From Mycobacterium interjectum (GTDB taxonomy: Bacteria; Actinomycetota; Actinomycetes; Mycobacteriales; Mycobacteriaceae), in the NCBI GenBank assembly GCA_002102225.1, contig LQPB01000028.1, positions 1-64,000 on the forward strand: a stretch of 64,000 nt of DNA, written 5' to 3'. The notes beneath the pieces were generated by a model that saw only the letters and a list, made by a program, of their open reading frames with translations, was not told the DNA's origin and ran no database searches. This document shows, in pieces, positions 62,223-64,000 of the stretch. The translations under genes and the position numbers were made by a program. Each line of letters starts with the position of its first letter. The stretch's first letter is position 1.

Positions 62223-63011
62223 CTACAGATTGCTCGAACGGGTGGCGAGAACGGACGTTCCGGCGTGGTGCGCGCCGCACAGGTCGTAGCAAGCGCCCGC
62301 GTCGGTGACGAAAAGCTGATCCGGCGCGTGGTGCGCGGCCAAATACTCCTCGACGCTGCCGCGTACGACGGCGGACTCGACCTGCACGTCGGGGTACTGC
62401 CGCGTCCACCGGGCAATCCGCCGCGTCAGCTGCGCCTGCGCCGAACGTTTCGCAACGTCGTCCGGTCGCCCCGAACCTGATAACGCGATTGCGCGCAGCG
62501 GGGCTCGGCGCAGCCGGGCCTCCTCGAAGGCGTGGCGCAGCGCATTGGCGTTGTCGGCTTGCACCGTGACGCGACCGACCTTGGCGGTCGCCCGCCGGCC
62601 CGTCGGGCGGCGGATGACGGCGACCGGACACAGCGCCGAAGCGGCCAAGCTCGCGGACAGGGAGCCGACGCCGTGGGCGGCATGATTGAGTCCGATGGAC
62701 CCGACACAGATCATCGCCGCCGACCGGGACTCCTCCAACAGGCTGGCAAGCGGCTTGCCCCAAAGGATCTCGGTTTCGACCTTCGCCGGTTGCCCGGTCT
62801 CCTCGACCGACCGACGGGCGCCCTGCAACGCCGAACGAGCGGCGGCCAATTGGCGATCGCCGGCCCGCTGCGATTCCGCGGGCTCGATCACATAAACCAA
62901 TCGCAGCGGCATGTCGCGGCTCACCGCCTCGTCGACCGCCCAGCGGGCCGCGGCAACCGCCGCTTTGGATCCGTCGATACCGACGACGACGCTCGGAGCT
63001 GAATCACCCAT
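62223..63011 (-). CDS. Universal stress protein (Rv3134c-like)
   Basis: A 262-aa tandem Usp protein. Domain 1 has [20 protein letters not shown] and the ATP-type loop [18 protein letters not shown]; domain 2 (from about 145) is degenerate. It closely parallels Rv3134c, which precedes devR in M. tuberculosis. The ATG at 63011 with AGGAGA is chosen over a GTG at 63056. A DosR-type box lies about 97 bp upstream, so the gene is likely hypoxia- or NO-inducible together with the regulator behind it. Confidence 0.9.
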   Translation of the reverse strand: MGDSAPSVVVGIDGSKAAVAAARWAVDEAVSRDMPLRLVYVIEPAESQRAGDRQLAAARSALQGARRSVEETGQPAKVETEILWGKPLASLLEESRSAAMICVGSIGLNHAAHGVGSLSASLAASALCPVAVIRRPTGRRATAKVGRVTVQADNANALRHAFEEARLRRAPLRAIALSGSGRPDDVAKRSAQAQLTRRIARWTRQYPDVQVESAVVRGSVEEYLAAHHAPDQLFVTDAGACYDLCGAHHAGTSVLATRSSNL

Positions 63012-63107
63012 CGGGGTCTCCTGCGCTGCTCGGAACTGCTCGACGATCGTGTCCACCCGACGCTATTGCGCGGAAGCAGGGGTACCCAGGGGCATTCGAT
63101 TCACAAA

Positions 63108-63127
63108 TGGGGGCCATTGGTCCCTAT
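63108..63127 (-). promoter_or_regulatory. DosR-type box upstream of the Usp/regulator operon
   Basis: On the minus strand the site reads ATAGGGACCAATGGCCCCCA, matching the DosR consensus TTSGGGACTWWAGTCCCSAA at 14 of 20 positions, with an intact GGGAC-N4-GGCCCC core. It sits 97 bp upstream of the Usp start and would place Usp and the DosR paralogue in a DosR-type regulon. Confidence 0.65.
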
Positions 63128-63233
63128 CAATGCGCCCAAGCGCGGTCGCCGCCCGCCGAGGCTGCGCGGCCCGCGGGCGGCCCCGTCACTGAATTTGGAC
63201 ATTTTCACATTGCGGCAACGAAGCCGCCTGACA

Positions 63234-63253
63234 CGCTGGACTTTTGGGCCTAA
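63234..63253. promoter_or_regulatory. Weaker DosR-like box between Usp and PPE genes
   Basis: The sequence around GGACTTTTGGGCCTAA (63238-63253) matches 13 of 20 positions of the DosR consensus. It is about 225 bp upstream of the Usp start and about 125 bp upstream of the PPE start, so it could serve either gene. Confidence 0.4.
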
Positions 63254-63292
63254 ATCTCCAGTACAGACGGGGAACGCCGCCTACATTCTTAT

Positions 63293-63317
63293 CACCGCCG
63301 CCACTGCGGCGGCGGTG
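63293..63317. repeat. GC-rich inverted repeat before the PPE gene
   Basis: CACCGCCGC (63293-63301) and GCGGCGGTG (63309-63317) form a 9-bp stem with a 7-base loop. It may be a hairpin in the PPE leader or a Usp/PPE insulator. The rest of 63012-63379 holds the DosR boxes and no ORF that I can support. Confidence 0.4.
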
Positions 63318-63379
63318 GACAAAGTGCCGAATCGGGCTCGGCGCGGTTCAGCACGTACACCAAACAGGGAGACCTGACA

Positions 63380-64000
63380 ATGGATTACGCTTTTTTCCGC
63401 CCGAAATCAATTCCGCCCGGATTTATAGCGGCCCGGGGTCGGGCTCGCTATTGGCCGCCGCAGGAAGCTGGGATTCGCTGTCCGCCGAATTGGGCACCAC
63501 GGCACAAACGTACGAATCCGTGCTTTCGACCCTTACCACCTTGCACTGGCGCGGCCCCGCGTCGGAATCGATGACGACCGCGGCGACGCCCTACGTGCAG
63601 TGGCTGACCGCGACCGCCCAGCAGACGAAACAGACGGCGATGCAAGCCAGGGCCGCGGCGGCGGCGTTCGACCAAGCGTTCGCCATGACGGTGCCCCCGC
63701 CGGTCATCGCAGTCAACCGCGCGCAGCTGCAGGCGCTGATCGCGACGAACTTCTTTGGCCAGAACACCGCGGCGATCGCGGCCACCGAGGCCCACTACGC
63801 CGAAATGTGGGCGCAGGACGCCACCGCGATGAACGCCTACGCCGCCACGTCGGCGGCGGCCAGCAGGTTGACACCGTTCGCTTCCCCGCAGCAGACCACC
63901 GACCCCGACGGGACGGCCGCCCAAAACGCGGCCGCAACCCAGGCTGCCACCGATCCCTTCACGACCGTGTACTCGGCATTGCAGGGGTTGAGCACGCAGC
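63380..64000 (+). pseudogene. PPE-family gene, frameshifted at codon 6 and cut by the window edge
   Basis: The ATG at 63380 follows AACAGGGAG. The first codons read MDYAFF, but the normal PPE sequence ([20 protein letters not shown]) continues in the frame starting at CCG 63397. The T-run at 63391-63396 has six T where seven would restore one frame: GCT TTT TTT CCG. After the shift the PPE N-domain is intact ([53 protein letters not shown]) to the window end. The break may be a real slippage mutation or a sequencing error. PPE proteins are ESX substrates; no PE partner is beside it. Confidence 0.8.

Overview
The window is a high-G+C mycobacterial chromosome segment from a slow-grower or avium/colombiense-type relative of Mycobacterium tuberculosis. 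The evidence is a complete yrbE/mce operon, a PPE gene, a PE-lipase of LipY type, an EspC-like/WXG type VII secretion pair, DUF732 proteins, a 13E12/DUF222 HNH gene with a mycobacterial SOS box, a tmRNA with tag ADSHQRDYALAA, and the block lipY / ssrA / smpB-ftsX-ftsE / mscS / prfB / fprA. Comparisons with M. tuberculosis gene numbers are from memory, not from a search.

Layout. 1-1.8 kb: tail of an IS21-type istB and a gene that this element appears to have cut. 1.9-10.6 kb: accessory metabolic genes (HicB-like protein, alpha/beta hydrolase with a 3' frameshift, SDR, MFS transporter, amidohydrolase with a divergent TauD-type dioxygenase, a Tat-exported DUF1906 protein, a DUF5939 adenylate cyclase). 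10.7-18.3 kb: a core block resembling Rv3068c-Rv3075c (tRNA-Ala, pgm, two crcB genes, MbtK-like acetyltransferase, DUF488, SOS-controlled HNH protein, DsbA-like protein, citrate-lyase-like protein). 18.4-29.3 kb: hemerythrin, SelO, a flavin monooxygenase, an F420-type LLM protein, two tandem TetR paralogues, two DUF732 proteins, a serine beta-lactamase-like hydrolase and an M15 peptidase. 29.3-34 kb: an extra GlnA1-type glutamine synthetase divergent from a K+ channel with RCK domains on both sides of the pore, plus two secreted proteins. 34-42.9 kb: yrbEAB-mceABCDEF plus an Mce-associated gene. 43-46.5 kb: a Tat lipoprotein amidase and a putative type VII-secreted polymorphic toxin operon. 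46.6-50.7 kb: TetR/P450/membrane-protein operon divergent from a ferritin-like hydrolase. 50.7-61.6 kb: conserved core block. 61.6-64 kb: a Usp/DosR-paralogue operon with a DosR box upstream, and the start of a PPE gene broken in a T-run.

How the genes work together. The yrbE/mce genes are translationally coupled (overlaps of 1-4 bp, gaps of 1-2 bp) and should make one lipid importer; their upstream region carries a perfect CRP-type palindrome and three AGCGG repeats exactly 20 bp apart. The EspC-like protein, WXG-headed toxin and downstream partner are coupled in the order expected for secretion partner, effector and immunity protein; the toxin tip and partner drop to about 47-53% G+C in hand-counted lines against about 75% in the linker. 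The Usp/DosR-like pair copies the Rv3134c-devR arrangement without a kinase gene and with altered recognition-helix residues.

The most interesting items are the toxin-immunity locus, the DosR paralogue with its DosR box, the CRP site with phased repeats, the double-RCK channel, the second GlnA1, and two single-base disruptions (hydrolase 3' end, PPE 5' end) that may be real or assembly errors.
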